Source of the DNA: Brevundimonas sp.
GTDB lineage: Bacteria; Pseudomonadota; Alphaproteobacteria; Caulobacterales; Caulobacteraceae
Reading direction: 5' to 3'
DNA length: 64,000 bases
Assembly (NCBI RefSeq): GCF_019636155.1
Contig: NZ_JAHBYB010000005.1
Span: 185,650 to 249,649, forward strand
Shown: in pieces, positions 1 to 9,612 of the stretch
How the letters are laid out: each line of letters begins with the position of its first letter
Position numbering within the stretch: position 1 is the first letter of the stretch
The notes under the pieces: model-generated
Database searches by the model: none
What the model saw: the letters and a program-made list of their open reading frames with translations, nothing else
What the model was told of the DNA's origin: nothing
Position numbers and translations under genes: made by a program

Positions 1-139
1 CCAGGTCGGGCTTGGCCCAGTAGAAATCATTCACGACAAGATGGAAAAATGACTCCGTGAGCCGAGACGATTGCCTGTCAAAGGTGAGGTATTCGGCGTT
101 GCTGAGGCAGCGGACCCGGATCAAACCCTCAGTTGGCAT
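1..139 (-). CDS. Partial hypothetical protein, runs off the left edge
   Basis: The reverse strand is open from an ATG at 139 to the window edge (46 codons, starting MPTEGLIRVRCLSNAEYL). The ATG overlaps the stop of the E2 gene as TAATG, which suggests translational coupling. I recognise no family in this fragment. Thirteen of 46 codons end in A or T, visibly more than in the neighbouring bkd genes, so it may have a different origin. The position is where many bkd operons carry lpd (E3), but this is not an E3 N-terminus, because the FAD-binding GxGxxG motif is absent. Confidence 0.45.
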   Translation of the reverse strand, partial: MPTEGLIRVRCLSNAEYLTFDRQSSRLTESFFHLVVNDFYWAKPDL

Positions 140-1860
140 TACATCCACAGCGTCGCCGGGTGCTCCAGCAGGCCCTTGATCCGCTGCACGAACACCGCCG
201 CGTCATGGCCGTCGACGATGCGGTGATCGAAGCTGGAGGACAGGTTCATCATCTTGCGGACCACCATCTGGCCGTCCTTCACCACCACCCGTTCGATGAT
301 TTTGTTGGGGCCGACGATGGCGACCTCGGGGTGGTTGATGATCGGGGTGTGGACGACGCCGCCCAGGGTTCCCAGCGAGGTGATGGTGAGGGTCGAACCC
401 GACAGTTCCTCACGCTTGGCGCTGCCGTCCTTGGCGGCGCCGGACACGCGGGCGATCTCCTGCGCGGTGTCCCACGGATCGCGGGCCTCGGCGTGGCGGA
501 CCACCGGCACCATCAGGCCGTTCGGCGTCTGGGCGGCGATGCCCAGGTGCACCGCCTTGTGCGTCGTCAGAACGCCGGCCTCGTCGTCATACCAGCTGTT
601 GATCGTCGGCTGGTCCTTCAGAGCCACGACAATGGCGCGGGCGATGAAGGGCAGGACGTTCAGCTTTCCTTTGCCCGTCTTCTTGGCCTCGGCGTTCAGA
701 TGGGCGCGCAGTTCCTCCAGCGCCGTGACGTCGATCTCCTCGACATAGGTGATGTGCGGGATGCGACGCACGCTTTCGGCCATCTTCTCCGCGATCTTGC
801 GGCGCAGGCCGATGATGCGGGTTTCGATGGTCCCCTCCGCCTTGGCATAGGTCGAGCCGGTCGATCCGCCTACGGATGAACCGCGACCGCCAGAGGCGAC
901 GTAGGCATCCAGATCTGCATGCTCGATGCGGCCGGCGGGGCCGGAGCCGGGCACGAACTGAAGCTCGATCCCCAGGTCGCGGGCGCGGTTGCGCACGGCG
1001 GGCGAGGCCAGCGGGCGCTGGTTGCGGTCGGACAGCCGCGCCTCCGAGCCCCTCCCCCTTGATGGGGGAGGGGTTGGGGCGGAGGTGACGTCGGCGGCCG
1101 GCCGGGGTGCGGTCGATGCGGGAGGCGCGGCGGATTTCTGGCTCGCGCCGCCACCCTCACCCCCCGCCCCTCTCCCATCAAGGGAGAGGGGAGCCGATGT
1201 GGAGGCGATGTTGCCCTTGCCCTCGACCTTGAAGCTGACCAGGGGACCGCCGACGGCGACCTGCTGGCCCGCCGCGCCGTGGACCGCCACGACCACGCCG
1301 GCGACGGGCGAAGTGATCTCCACCGTCGCCTTGTCGGTCATGACGTCGGCCAGAATCTGGTCCTCGGACACCGTGTCGCCCGCCTTGACGTGCCAGCCGA
1401 CCAGTTCCGCCTCGGCCGTGCCTTCGCCCACGTCGGGCAGTTTGAAGACATAGTTGGCGCCGGACGCGGGCGTGGCGGCGGGGTTAGCCCCCTCCACCGC
1501 TACGCGGTCCCCCTCCCCCGAGGGAGGAGGATTGGCGGCGGCGGCATGATCTCCCCCCTCCGGGGGGAGTACCGGCGAAGCCGGGGAGGGGGGCTCGTCG
1601 GCAGAGGCATTCCCCGCCCCCTCGACCTCGAACTCCACCAGCGGCCCGCGCACGGCCAGCATCTGGCCGGGTTCGCCGTGCAGGGCGGTGACACGGCCGC
1701 CGACGGGGGCGGTGATCTCCACCGTCGCCTTGTCGGTCATGACGTCGGCGACGATCTGGTCTTCCGACACCCTATCCCCGACCTTGACATGCCAGCCGAC
1801 CAGCTCGGCCTCGGCCGTGCCTTCGCCCACGTCGGGCAGTTTGAAGACATAGCGACCCAT
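139..1860 (-). CDS. bkdB: Branched-chain 2-oxoacid dehydrogenase E2, dihydrolipoyl acyltransferase with two lipoyl domains
   Basis: This is the core acyltransferase of the cytoplasmic branched-chain 2-oxoacid dehydrogenase complex, which degrades Val, Leu and Ile. It has 573 residues. Lipoyl domain 1 spans about 4-80 (VMTDKATVEI, lipoyl Lys44) and lipoyl domain 2 about 137-217 (Lys177). A peripheral-subunit-binding domain follows at about 287-323 (ASPAVRNRARDLGIE), then the catalytic domain ending in SSSFDHRIVDG, which holds the HxxxDG active site. Many bacterial bkd E2 proteins carry one lipoyl domain; two make this one long. Both linkers contain sequence read from G/C palindromes (see the repeat entries), giving PPPSGEG and PLSLDGRG peptides. 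It is the last of three co-directional genes, with a 1-nt gap to E1 beta. Confidence 0.93.
   Translation of the reverse strand: MGRYVFKLPDVGEGTAEAELVGWHVKVGDRVSEDQIVADVMTDKATVEITAPVGGRVTALHGEPGQMLAVRGPLVEFEVEGAGNASADEPPSPASPVLPPEGGDHAAAANPPPSGEGDRVAVEGANPAATPASGANYVFKLPDVGEGTAEAELVGWHVKAGDTVSEDQILADVMTDKATVEITSPVAGVVVAVHGAAGQQVAVGGPLVSFKVEGKGNIASTSAPLSLDGRGAGGEGGGASQKSAAPPASTAPRPAADVTSAPTPPPSRGRGSEARLSDRNQRPLASPAVRNRARDLGIELQFVPGSGPAGRIEHADLDAYVASGGRGSSVGGSTGSTYAKAEGTIETRIIGLRRKIAEKMAESVRRIPHITYVEEIDVTALEELRAHLNAEAKKTGKGKLNVLPFIARAIVVALKDQPTINSWYDDEAGVLTTHKAVHLGIAAQTPNGLMVPVVRHAEARDPWDTAQEIARVSGAAKDGSAKREELSGSTLTITSLGTLGGVVHTPIINHPEVAIVGPNKIIERVVVKDGQMVVRKMMNLSSSFDHRIVDGHDAAVFVQRIKGLLEHPATLWM
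1049..1073. repeat. Palindromic element inside the E2 coding sequence (second linker)
   Basis: There is a perfect 10-bp inverted repeat, CCCCTCCCCC and GGGGGAGGGG, around a 5-nt loop TTGAT. It lies in frame in bkdB near residues 263-271, in the linker before the subunit-binding domain. Confidence 0.8.
1167..1191. repeat. Palindromic element inside the E2 coding sequence (second linker, copy 2)
   Basis: There is a perfect 10-bp inverted repeat, CCCCTCTCCC and GGGAGAGGGG, around a 5-nt loop ATCAA. It encodes the peptide APLSLDGRG near residues 223-231 of E2, just after lipoyl domain 2. It has the same arm length and loop size as the copy at 1049-1073. Confidence 0.8.
1488..1593. repeat. Composite palindromic repeat inside the E2 coding sequence (first linker)
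   Basis: About 106 bp is made of C-runs and G-runs, including a perfect 8-bp inverted repeat at 1551-1569 (CTCCCCCC, TCC, GGGGGGAG) and CCGGC-GAA-GCCGG at about 1572-1584. The part at 1488-1530 resembles the intergenic element at 34133-34180: both have CCCCTCCACCGC, then GCGGTCCCC, then a G/A-rich half. It encodes roughly residues 90-124 of E2, between the two lipoyl domains, without a stop or frameshift. Confidence 0.75.
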
Positions 1861-1861
1861 C

Positions 1862-2989
1862 TTATCGACCCCCGCTCATGACGGCTTTCAGGGCGTCGGC
1901 CACGCGTTGCGGGCCGGGGAAATATTCCCATTCGAAGGCGTGCGGATAGGGGGTGTCCCAGCCCGTCACCCGCGCGATCGGCGCCTCCAGATGATAGAAA
2001 CACCGCTCCTGGACCAGGGCCGACAGCTCGGCTCCGAAGCCCGAGGTCCGGGGCGCCTCGTGCACGATGACGCAGCGACCGGTCTTCTTCACGCTGGCCT
2101 CGATGGTCTCGATGTCCAGCGGAACGAGGGACCGCAAGTCGATCACCTCGGCGTCGACACCGGCGTGTTCGGCCCCCGCCAGCGCCACCCAGACCATGGT
2201 GCCGTAGGCGAGGACGGTGACGTCGGCGCCCTCCTTCATGATCCGCGCCTTGCCCAGGGGTTCGACGTATTTGCCGGTCGGGACCTGGGCCAGGTCCTGG
2301 GCTTTCCACGGGCTGACCGGCTTCTCGTGCCAGCCGTCGAAGGGGCCGTTGTACAGGCGTTTCGGCTCGAAGAAGATGACCGGATCGTCGTCCTCGATGG
2401 CGGCGATCAGCAGGCCCTTGGCGTCATAGGGGTTGGACGGAATGACGACCTTCAGCCCGGCGATGTGGGTGAACAGGCTTTCGGGCGACTGGCTGTGGGT
2501 CTGGCCGCCGAAGATGCCGCCGCCATAGGGGCTGCGCACCGTGATCGGGGTGGTGAACTGGCCGCCCGAGCGATAGCGGATCTTGGCCGCCTCAGAGACC
2601 AGCTGGTCATAGGCCGGATAGATGTAGTCGGCGAACTGGATCTCGACCACCGGCCGCAGCCCATAGGTCGCCATGCCCAGGGCCGTGGCCACGATGCCCG
2701 TCTCCGAGATGGGGGCGTCGAAGCTGCGGGTCAGGCCGTGCTTCTGCTGCAGCTGGTCGGTTACGCGGAAGACGCCGCCGAAATAGCCCGCGTCCTCGCC
2801 GAACGAGAGCACGTTCTTATCCTCGGTCATCTTGACGTCGATGGCCGAGTTCAGGGCCTGGATCATGTTCATCGGCGTCACGGCCGGCGCCGTCGGGGCG
2901 TCGGATTTCGGGGCGTGGTTCTGATCGACCATGTCCGGCTCGATCCCGTCGGCGCGGTCGGCCTCGGTGAAGGTGGTTTGCTCAGCCAT
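1862..2989 (-). CDS. bkdA2: Branched-chain 2-oxoacid dehydrogenase E1 beta subunit
   Basis: This is the beta half of the thiamine-diphosphate-dependent E1 decarboxylase, cytoplasmic and working with bkdA1 and bkdB. It has 375 residues. The N-terminal 37 residues form a variable, acidic extension before the conserved core (MNMIQALNSAIDVKM, then FGEDAGYFGGVFRVT). SETGIVATALGMA and the C-terminal transketolase domain (VIVHEAPRTSGFGAEL) are also present. The start is 2 nt after the E1 alpha stop and the stop is 1 nt before the E2 start, so the three genes form one tightly packed operon. Confidence 0.94.
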   Translation of the reverse strand: MAEQTTFTEADRADGIEPDMVDQNHAPKSDAPTAPAVTPMNMIQALNSAIDVKMTEDKNVLSFGEDAGYFGGVFRVTDQLQQKHGLTRSFDAPISETGIVATALGMATYGLRPVVEIQFADYIYPAYDQLVSEAAKIRYRSGGQFTTPITVRSPYGGGIFGGQTHSQSPESLFTHIAGLKVVIPSNPYDAKGLLIAAIEDDDPVIFFEPKRLYNGPFDGWHEKPVSPWKAQDLAQVPTGKYVEPLGKARIMKEGADVTVLAYGTMVWVALAGAEHAGVDAEVIDLRSLVPLDIETIEASVKKTGRCVIVHEAPRTSGFGAELSALVQERCFYHLEAPIARVTGWDTPYPHAFEWEYFPGPQRVADALKAVMSGGR

Positions 2990-2991
2990 GG

Positions 2992-4368
<1,377 letters not shown>

Positions 4369-4857
4369 TTGGCTGACGAACTCGATCCCATCGACGCCCG
4401 GATCCTGGACATCCTGCAACAGGACGCGGGGCTGTCGGTCGCCGAGGTGGCGGATCGCGTCGGCCTGTCGGCCTCGCCCTGCTGGCGCCGGATCAAGCGG
4501 CTGGAGGACGCCGGCCTGATCACCAAACGGGTCACCATCCTGGACGCCGCCAAGCTGGGCCTTGAGTTCGAGGTCTATGCGATCGTCAAGCTGAACCTGC
4601 CGTCCACGGACAATCTGGATGTGTTCGAGGCCGCCGTCGCCAACTGGCCCGAAGTGGTCCAGTGCGCCACCATCACCGGGCGCGAGGACTATGTGCTACG
4701 CATCATCACCCGTGACATGCACGCCTTCGACCGTTTCCTGCGCGACAAGCTGCTGGCCCTGGGCATCGTCTCGGACTGCGAGAGCCACATCGTCACCCGC
4801 GGCGTGAAGAATGTGACCGCCCTGCCTCTTGGCATAGTGACGCCGCACGTCGGATAA
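4369..4857 (+). CDS. Lrp/AsnC family transcriptional regulator, probable BkdR-type
   Basis: This is a feast/famine regulator of 162 residues. It has an N-terminal helix-turn-helix (LDPIDARILDILQQDAGLS, then VGLSASPCWRRIKRLE) and a C-terminal RAM ligand-binding domain (VVQCATITGREDYVLRI). I chose a TTG start at 4369 because GGAGA lies 6 nt upstream and the protein then begins at the usual ADELDPID point. The TTG at 4339 has no ribosome-binding site. Lrp members of this kind sense branched-chain amino acids. Being divergent from bkdA1-A2-B, it is the likely activator of that operon. It ends 41 nt before the pirin gene. Confidence 0.88.
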   Translation: MADELDPIDARILDILQQDAGLSVAEVADRVGLSASPCWRRIKRLEDAGLITKRVTILDAAKLGLEFEVYAIVKLNLPSTDNLDVFEAAVANWPEVVQCATITGREDYVLRIITRDMHAFDRFLRDKLLALGIVSDCESHIVTRGVKNVTALPLGIVTPHVG

Positions 4858-4898
4858 TCGGGTTCGGCGCCCCTCCTGCGGCGTCTGGAGGGTCTGAC

Positions 4899-5837
4899 AT
4901 GATCGAAATGGTGATCGACGCGCGCCGCAAGGACCTGGGCGGGTTCGAGGTCGGGCGCGTGCTGCCTTTCCATTCGCGCCGTATGGTCGGCCCCTTCATC
5001 TTCCTGGACCAGATGGGCCCGGCCGAGTTCGCGCCGGGATCCGAGGCGATCAACGTCCGTCCCCACCCCCACATCGGCCTGTCGACCCTGACCTATCTGT
5101 TCGAGGGCGAGATCCTGCACCGCGACAACCTGGGCTACACCCAGCCGATCCGCCCGGGAGAGGTCAACTGGATGACCGCCGGCAAGGGCATCGTCCATTC
5201 CGAGCGCACCGATCCGCTAAAGCGCAGCCAGGGCGGCCCCATGCACGGCATGCAGGCCTGGATCGCCCTGCCGGCCGAGGCGGAAGAGACGGCCCCCTCC
5301 TTCACCCACCTGGGCGAGGACGCCCAGCCTACCTATGACAACGCTGGCCTGTTCGCGCGCCTGGTGGCGGGTGAAGCCTATGGCGCCAAGGCGGCGGCCC
5401 CGGCGGCCTCGCCCCTTTTCTATGTGCACTGGGAACTGGCCGAGGGCGTCCGCACCGCCCCGCCCCCCGCGCGCGGCCAGGGCGGCATGAGCGAACGCGC
5501 CCTGTTCGTCGCCAGGGGCGAGATCGAGGTCGGCGACCACACCTTCCACGAAGGCCAGATGATCGTCCTGTCCCCCGACCACGAGCCGACGATCAAGGCC
5601 CTGCGCCCCTCCTCGATCATGGCCCTGGGTGGAGAGCCGGTGGGCGAGCGGCTGATCTGGTGGAATTTCGTTGCCTCGTCCCAGGCCCGCATCGACCAGG
5701 CCAAGGCCGACTGGAAGGCCGGCCGCATGAGCCTGCCGCACGAGGACGACCTGGAGTTCATCCCCCTGCCCGACGTCCCCGCCACCCCGGAACCTGCCCC
5801 CCAGCCGGTGAAGCCCGAGCCGACCCATCCGGTCTGA
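4899..5837 (+). CDS. Pirin family protein (bicupin)
   Basis: The protein has 312 residues. The pirin N-terminal cupin is clear: RMVGPFIFLDQMGPAEF, then RPHPHIGLSTLTYLFEGE with the metal-binding His residues, and WMTAGKGIVHSER. A C-terminal cupin follows (LFVARGEIEVGDHTFHEGQ). The last 25 residues are Pro/Glu-rich tail. The ATG at 4899 has GGAGGGT 6 nt upstream. Characterised bacterial pirins include quercetin 2,3-dioxygenases and redox-responsive regulators; the substrate here cannot be told. It may be co-transcribed with the upstream Lrp gene. Confidence 0.88.
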   Translation: MIEMVIDARRKDLGGFEVGRVLPFHSRRMVGPFIFLDQMGPAEFAPGSEAINVRPHPHIGLSTLTYLFEGEILHRDNLGYTQPIRPGEVNWMTAGKGIVHSERTDPLKRSQGGPMHGMQAWIALPAEAEETAPSFTHLGEDAQPTYDNAGLFARLVAGEAYGAKAAAPAASPLFYVHWELAEGVRTAPPPARGQGGMSERALFVARGEIEVGDHTFHEGQMIVLSPDHEPTIKALRPSSIMALGGEPVGERLIWWNFVASSQARIDQAKADWKAGRMSLPHEDDLEFIPLPDVPATPEPAPQPVKPEPTHPV

Positions 5838-5898
5838 CGCCCCGCTCTTGCTGGATCAAAGTCTTGAAACGCAACGGGCGGACCCGATCTAGCGGGGC

Positions 5899-6885
5899 AT
5901 GACCGCATACTCCGTCCTTGACCTGTCCCCCGTCGTCGAAGGCGGCGACATCGCCCGCGCCCTTAGCGAGACCCGCCTCTACGCCCAGGCGGCCGACCGG
6001 TTGGGCTTCACCCGCTTCTGGCTGGCCGAACATCACAATATGCCGGGCATCGCCTCGGCCGCGACTTCGCTGGTCATCGGCCATGTGGCGGCGGCGACGG
6101 ATCGCATCCGCGTCGGCTCGGGTGGGATCATGCTGCCCAATCACGCGCCCATCGTGGTGGCCGAACAGTTCGGCACGCTGGTGGCCCTGTATCCCGGCCG
6201 TATCGACCTGGGCCTGGGCCGGGCGCCGGGCACGGACGGGGCGACGGCGCGGGCGCTGCGCCGCTATTTCGACGCCGCCGACCAGTTCCCGCGCGAGGTG
6301 CTGGAGCTTCAGGCCTTCCTGGCCCCGCCGGTCGAGGGGCAGGCCGTGACTGCCTGGCCGGGCGCAGGATCCGGCGTGCCGATCTGGCTGCTGGGCTCCA
6401 GCCTGTTCTCGGCCGAACTGGCGGCGCACCTGGGCCTGCCCTTCGCCTTCGCCAGCCATTTCGCGCCCGAGCTGCTGATGCAGGCGCTGGAGGTCTATCG
6501 CCGGGGTTTCCGCCCGTCCGAGGCGTTGAAGGCGCCCTACGCCATGGCCGCGATCAATGTCTTCGCCGCCGATACGGACGCAGAAGCGCGGCGTCTGTCC
6601 ACCTCGATGCAACAGGCGTTCGCCGCCGTGGTCACCGGCAAGCCCGGCCGGCTGAAGCCGCCGGTGGACGACATCGCCGCCGTCCTGACGCCCCAGCAGT
6701 TGGCGGCCGTCGACAGCCGCCTGACCCATGCCGCCATCGGCGGGCCGGAGACGGTGCGGACGAAACTGGCCGAGTTCGCCGCCACGACCGGGGTGGACGA
6801 GATCATGGTCACCGGCATGGTGTTCGACATCGACGCCCGCATCCGCAGCCTGGAGATCACGGCCCGGGCGGCGGGTCTGGCCTGA
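5899..6885 (+). CDS. LLM-class flavin-dependent oxidoreductase (luciferase-like)
   Basis: The protein has 328 residues of a luciferase-like TIM barrel. The sequence [49 protein letters not shown] and [14 protein letters not shown] matches the YhbW-like group that uses reduced FMN. Substrate and partner flavin reductase are not evident. It starts 61 nt after pirin on the same strand and ends 12 nt from the convergent argF stop. Confidence 0.87.
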   Translation: MTAYSVLDLSPVVEGGDIARALSETRLYAQAADRLGFTRFWLAEHHNMPGIASAATSLVIGHVAAATDRIRVGSGGIMLPNHAPIVVAEQFGTLVALYPGRIDLGLGRAPGTDGATARALRRYFDAADQFPREVLELQAFLAPPVEGQAVTAWPGAGSGVPIWLLGSSLFSAELAAHLGLPFAFASHFAPELLMQALEVYRRGFRPSEALKAPYAMAAINVFAADTDAEARRLSTSMQQAFAAVVTGKPGRLKPPVDDIAAVLTPQQLAAVDSRLTHAAIGGPETVRTKLAEFAATTGVDEIMVTGMVFDIDARIRSLEITARAAGLA

Positions 6886-6897
6886 CGGCCGCGCGCC

Positions 6898-7812
6898 TCA
6901 GCCGGCGAAACACCAGGCCAGGACCGCCTTCTGGGCGTGGATGCGGTTCTCGGCCTCGTCCCAGACCAGAGAGCGGGGGCCGTCGATGACGTCGTCGGTC
7001 ACCTCTTCGCCCCGGTGGGCGGGCAGGCAGTGCAGGAAGACCGCATCGGCCGCCGCCGCCTGCATCAGGGCCTCGTCCACCTGATAGGCCTCGAAGGCCG
7101 CCAGACGCTCGTCATAGTCCTGGTCGCCCATCGACACCCAGGTGTCGGTGACCACCACATCGGCGCCCGAAACCGCTTCCTGAGGGTCGGAGGTCAGGAC
7201 GACATGGTCCCCGCCCTTGGCCAGGTCCATCAGGTCGGGATGGTATTCGGCCGGACAGGCGATGGTCAGGCGGAAGCCCAGTTTCGGCGCCGCATGGATG
7301 AAGCTGTGGCAGACATTGTTGCCGTCGCCGACCCAGGCGATGGTCTTGCCCGCCACCGGGCCGCGATGCTCCTCGATGGTCAGGATGTCTGCCAGGATCT
7401 GGCACGGATGCGACCGGTCGGTCAGGCCGTTGATCACCGGCACGGTGGCGACGCGGGCGAAGCGTTCGACCTCTTCGTGGTCGTTGGCGCGGATCATCAC
7501 CGCATCGACCATGCGCGACAGCACCCGCGCCGTATCCTCGACCGGCTCACCGCGACCCAGCTGCATGTCCCCGGCGTTGGCGATGATGGCGGCGCCGCCC
7601 AGCTGGCGGATGGCGGCGTCGAAGCTGAAGCGCGTCCGGGTCGAATTCTTCTCGAACACCATGGCCAGCACCCGGTCGCGGGCGGGGGCGTCGGCGTCCG
7701 GCCGCCCCTGAGGCCAGCCCCTGCGAGCCGCCTTGCGCGCATGGGCGTCGTCCAGGATGGCGCGCAGGTCGGCCGCGTCCAGCCGATGGATATCGAGGAA
7801 GTGCCGAACCAT
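6898..7812 (-). CDS. argF: Ornithine carbamoyltransferase
   Basis: This enzyme makes citrulline from ornithine and carbamoyl phosphate in arginine biosynthesis. It has 304 residues, a normal length. The carbamoyl-phosphate motif STRTR is at 57-61, the HPCQ motif at 135-138 and the catalytic [11 protein letters not shown] loop near the C-terminus. The reading frame stays open far upstream, but the ATG at 7812 ([16 protein letters not shown]) matches the family start. The start overlaps the argD stop by one base (TGATG), so argD-argF is an operon with coupled translation. Confidence 0.95.
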   Translation of the reverse strand: MVRHFLDIHRLDAADLRAILDDAHARKAARRGWPQGRPDADAPARDRVLAMVFEKNSTRTRFSFDAAIRQLGGAAIIANAGDMQLGRGEPVEDTARVLSRMVDAVMIRANDHEEVERFARVATVPVINGLTDRSHPCQILADILTIEEHRGPVAGKTIAWVGDGNNVCHSFIHAAPKLGFRLTIACPAEYHPDLMDLAKGGDHVVLTSDPQEAVSGADVVVTDTWVSMGDQDYDERLAAFEAYQVDEALMQAAAADAVFLHCLPAHRGEEVTDDVIDGPRSLVWDEAENRIHAQKAVLAWCFAG

Positions 7813-9002
7813 CAGGCCGCCGCCTTGGCCCGTGCCGCTTCCAGCGCGCCCTCGAACTTGCTGATGGCCAGCCGGGCCTCGTCCAGGGTCAGGTTCAGCG
7901 GCGGCAGGATGCGCACGCAGTTGTCGCCGCCGCCGGCGACCAGCAGCTGTTGCGTATCGCGCGCCAGGGCCATGAACTCGCGGTTGTTGGGGATCAGCTT
8001 GACCCCCACCAGCAGCCCCTTGCCGCGCACGTCCACGATCACGTCGGGGAAGCGTTCGGCCAGGCCGACCAGCTGCTGTTTCAGATAGCCGGCCACCTCG
8101 TTCACATGGGCCAGGGTCTCGGGCTTGGAGATTTCGGTGAAGGCGGCCAGGCCCACCGCCATGGCCAGGGGGTTGCCGCCGAAGGTCGAGCCGTGGACGC
8201 CCACCGTCATCCCCTTGGCCGCCTCCGCCGTGGCCAGGCAGGCGCCGATGGGGAAGCCGCCGCCCAGCGCCTTGGCCACCGCCATGATGTCCGGCGCCAT
8301 GCCGGCCCATTCGTGGGCCCACAGCTTGCCGGTGCGGCCCATGCCGCACTGGACCTCGTCGAAGATGATCAGGACGCCGGTCTCGTCGGCCTTCTGACGC
8401 ATCCAGCGCAGGGTCTCGACCGGGGTTTCACGGCACCCGCCCTCGCCCTGGACCGGCTCCAGGATGATGGCCGCCGTGGTCGGATTGTCGAACGCCGCCT
8501 CCAGCGCCGCCTGGTCGCCCCAGGTCAGCTGGTGGAAGCCCTGCATCGGCGGGCCGAAGCCTTCGGTGTAGTTCGGATTGGCCGCCGCATTGATGGCGCC
8601 ATAGGTGCGGCCGTGGAAACTGCCGTCAAAGCCGTAGATGTCGATCCGCTCAGGCTGGCCGTTGGCGACATGATGCTTGCGAGCCGTCTTCAGGGCGCAT
8701 TCGACGGCCTCGGTGCCCGAGTTGGTGAAGAAGACCACATCGGCGAACGACTTGTCGCACAGGGCGTCAGCCAGGGCCTCCTGGCCCGGGATGCGGAAGA
8801 TGTTGGACACGTGCCACAGCTTCTCGGCCTGGTCCTTGACCGCCTGGACCAGCACCGGATTGGCGTGGCCCAGGGCGTTGGTCGAGATGCCCATGACGCA
8901 GTCCAGATATTCGGTCCCGTCACGCCCCCACAGCCGGGCGCCCTGGCCACGCTCCACCTCCAGCGGCGCGCGGTTGTAGACACCCATCAGATGGTCGGAC
9001 AT
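7812..9002 (-). CDS. argD: Acetylornithine / succinyldiaminopimelate aminotransferase
   Basis: This is a PLP-dependent class III aminotransferase of 396 residues in arginine (and possibly lysine) biosynthesis. Seen are [40 protein letters not shown] and the PLP-lysine segment [14 protein letters not shown]. The ATG at 9002 has GGAG 6 nt upstream; an in-frame TTG at 9014 falls on that ribosome-binding site and is rejected. It is first in the argD-argF operon. dapE at 13974-15134 supplies the other branch in which an ArgD/DapC enzyme can act. Confidence 0.94.
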   Translation of the reverse strand: MSDHLMGVYNRAPLEVERGQGARLWGRDGTEYLDCVMGISTNALGHANPVLVQAVKDQAEKLWHVSNIFRIPGQEALADALCDKSFADVVFFTNSGTEAVECALKTARKHHVANGQPERIDIYGFDGSFHGRTYGAINAAANPNYTEGFGPPMQGFHQLTWGDQAALEAAFDNPTTAAIILEPVQGEGGCRETPVETLRWMRQKADETGVLIIFDEVQCGMGRTGKLWAHEWAGMAPDIMAVAKALGGGFPIGACLATAEAAKGMTVGVHGSTFGGNPLAMAVGLAAFTEISKPETLAHVNEVAGYLKQQLVGLAERFPDVIVDVRGKGLLVGVKLIPNNREFMALARDTQQLLVAGGGDNCVRILPPLNLTLDEARLAISKFEGALEAARAKAAA

Positions 9003-9089
9003 GTCGGTCTCCAAAAGCGAGACGGCCCCGGCGCCGGGGCGTCGGGACCGCGTTTCAAGGGGTCAGGCCTTGTCGGACTCTAGCGGGGC

Positions 9090-9608
9090 CTAGTCAACAC
9101 CGGCGCCAAGGCGGCCGCTCTCCGAAGCTTCAGCGATCAGCTTCCTCACGGCCTCTTGCTGATCTGGCCGCAAGCACCTCAGAGGCAGGACGTGGTTTCG
9201 ACTCGGCAGGACCGCGAAAATGATGCGGTCCCTCTCTTCGACGACCCTCACGACGGCACGCCAATCCAATGACTGCGTGCTCAAGGCATGCTCGATCCGC
9301 AGTCCCGTCTCATCAAGCACCCATCGGCTCGGCGCATCACCCAGAGGGGCGGCGCGTGCGGCCTTGGAAATGCGACGGTTGGCGATCAGCGACAACGCGA
9401 TGACTCCGACGATCATGGCGTAGAAGCTGACCAGCAGCCACAGATTCCGATCGATGTCGAACGGCCAAAGGATCAGCGCGGCAGTGGTCACGAACGTCGC
9501 CGCGAGCCAAAGGCGCACGGCGAGTCCCCAAGTCCGCACGACGGGCCACGCGGCCAGGACCAGCCTCATTTCGTGCGGCGTCTGCCGGACATCCTCAACG
9601 ACAATCAC
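9090..9608 (-). CDS. YcxB-like membrane protein, hypothetical
   Basis: I chose a GTG start at 9608 with GGGAG upstream, giving 172 residues; it begins 4 nt after the stop of the YcaQ-like gene. Two membrane segments follow each other at about 36-76 (LWLAATFVTTAALILWPF and LWLLVSFYAMIVGVIALSLI). The C-terminal soluble part (SLDWRAVVRVVEERDRIIF, then VLPLRCL) resembles the YcxB-like C-terminal domain. That family has no assigned function. GC content is lower than in its neighbours. Confidence 0.7.
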   Translation of the reverse strand: MIVVEDVRQTPHEMRLVLAAWPVVRTWGLAVRLWLAATFVTTAALILWPFDIDRNLWLLVSFYAMIVGVIALSLIANRRISKAARAAPLGDAPSRWVLDETGLRIEHALSTQSLDWRAVVRVVEERDRIIFAVLPSRNHVLPLRCLRPDQQEAVRKLIAEASESGRLGAGVD

Positions 9609-9612
9609 ACGT

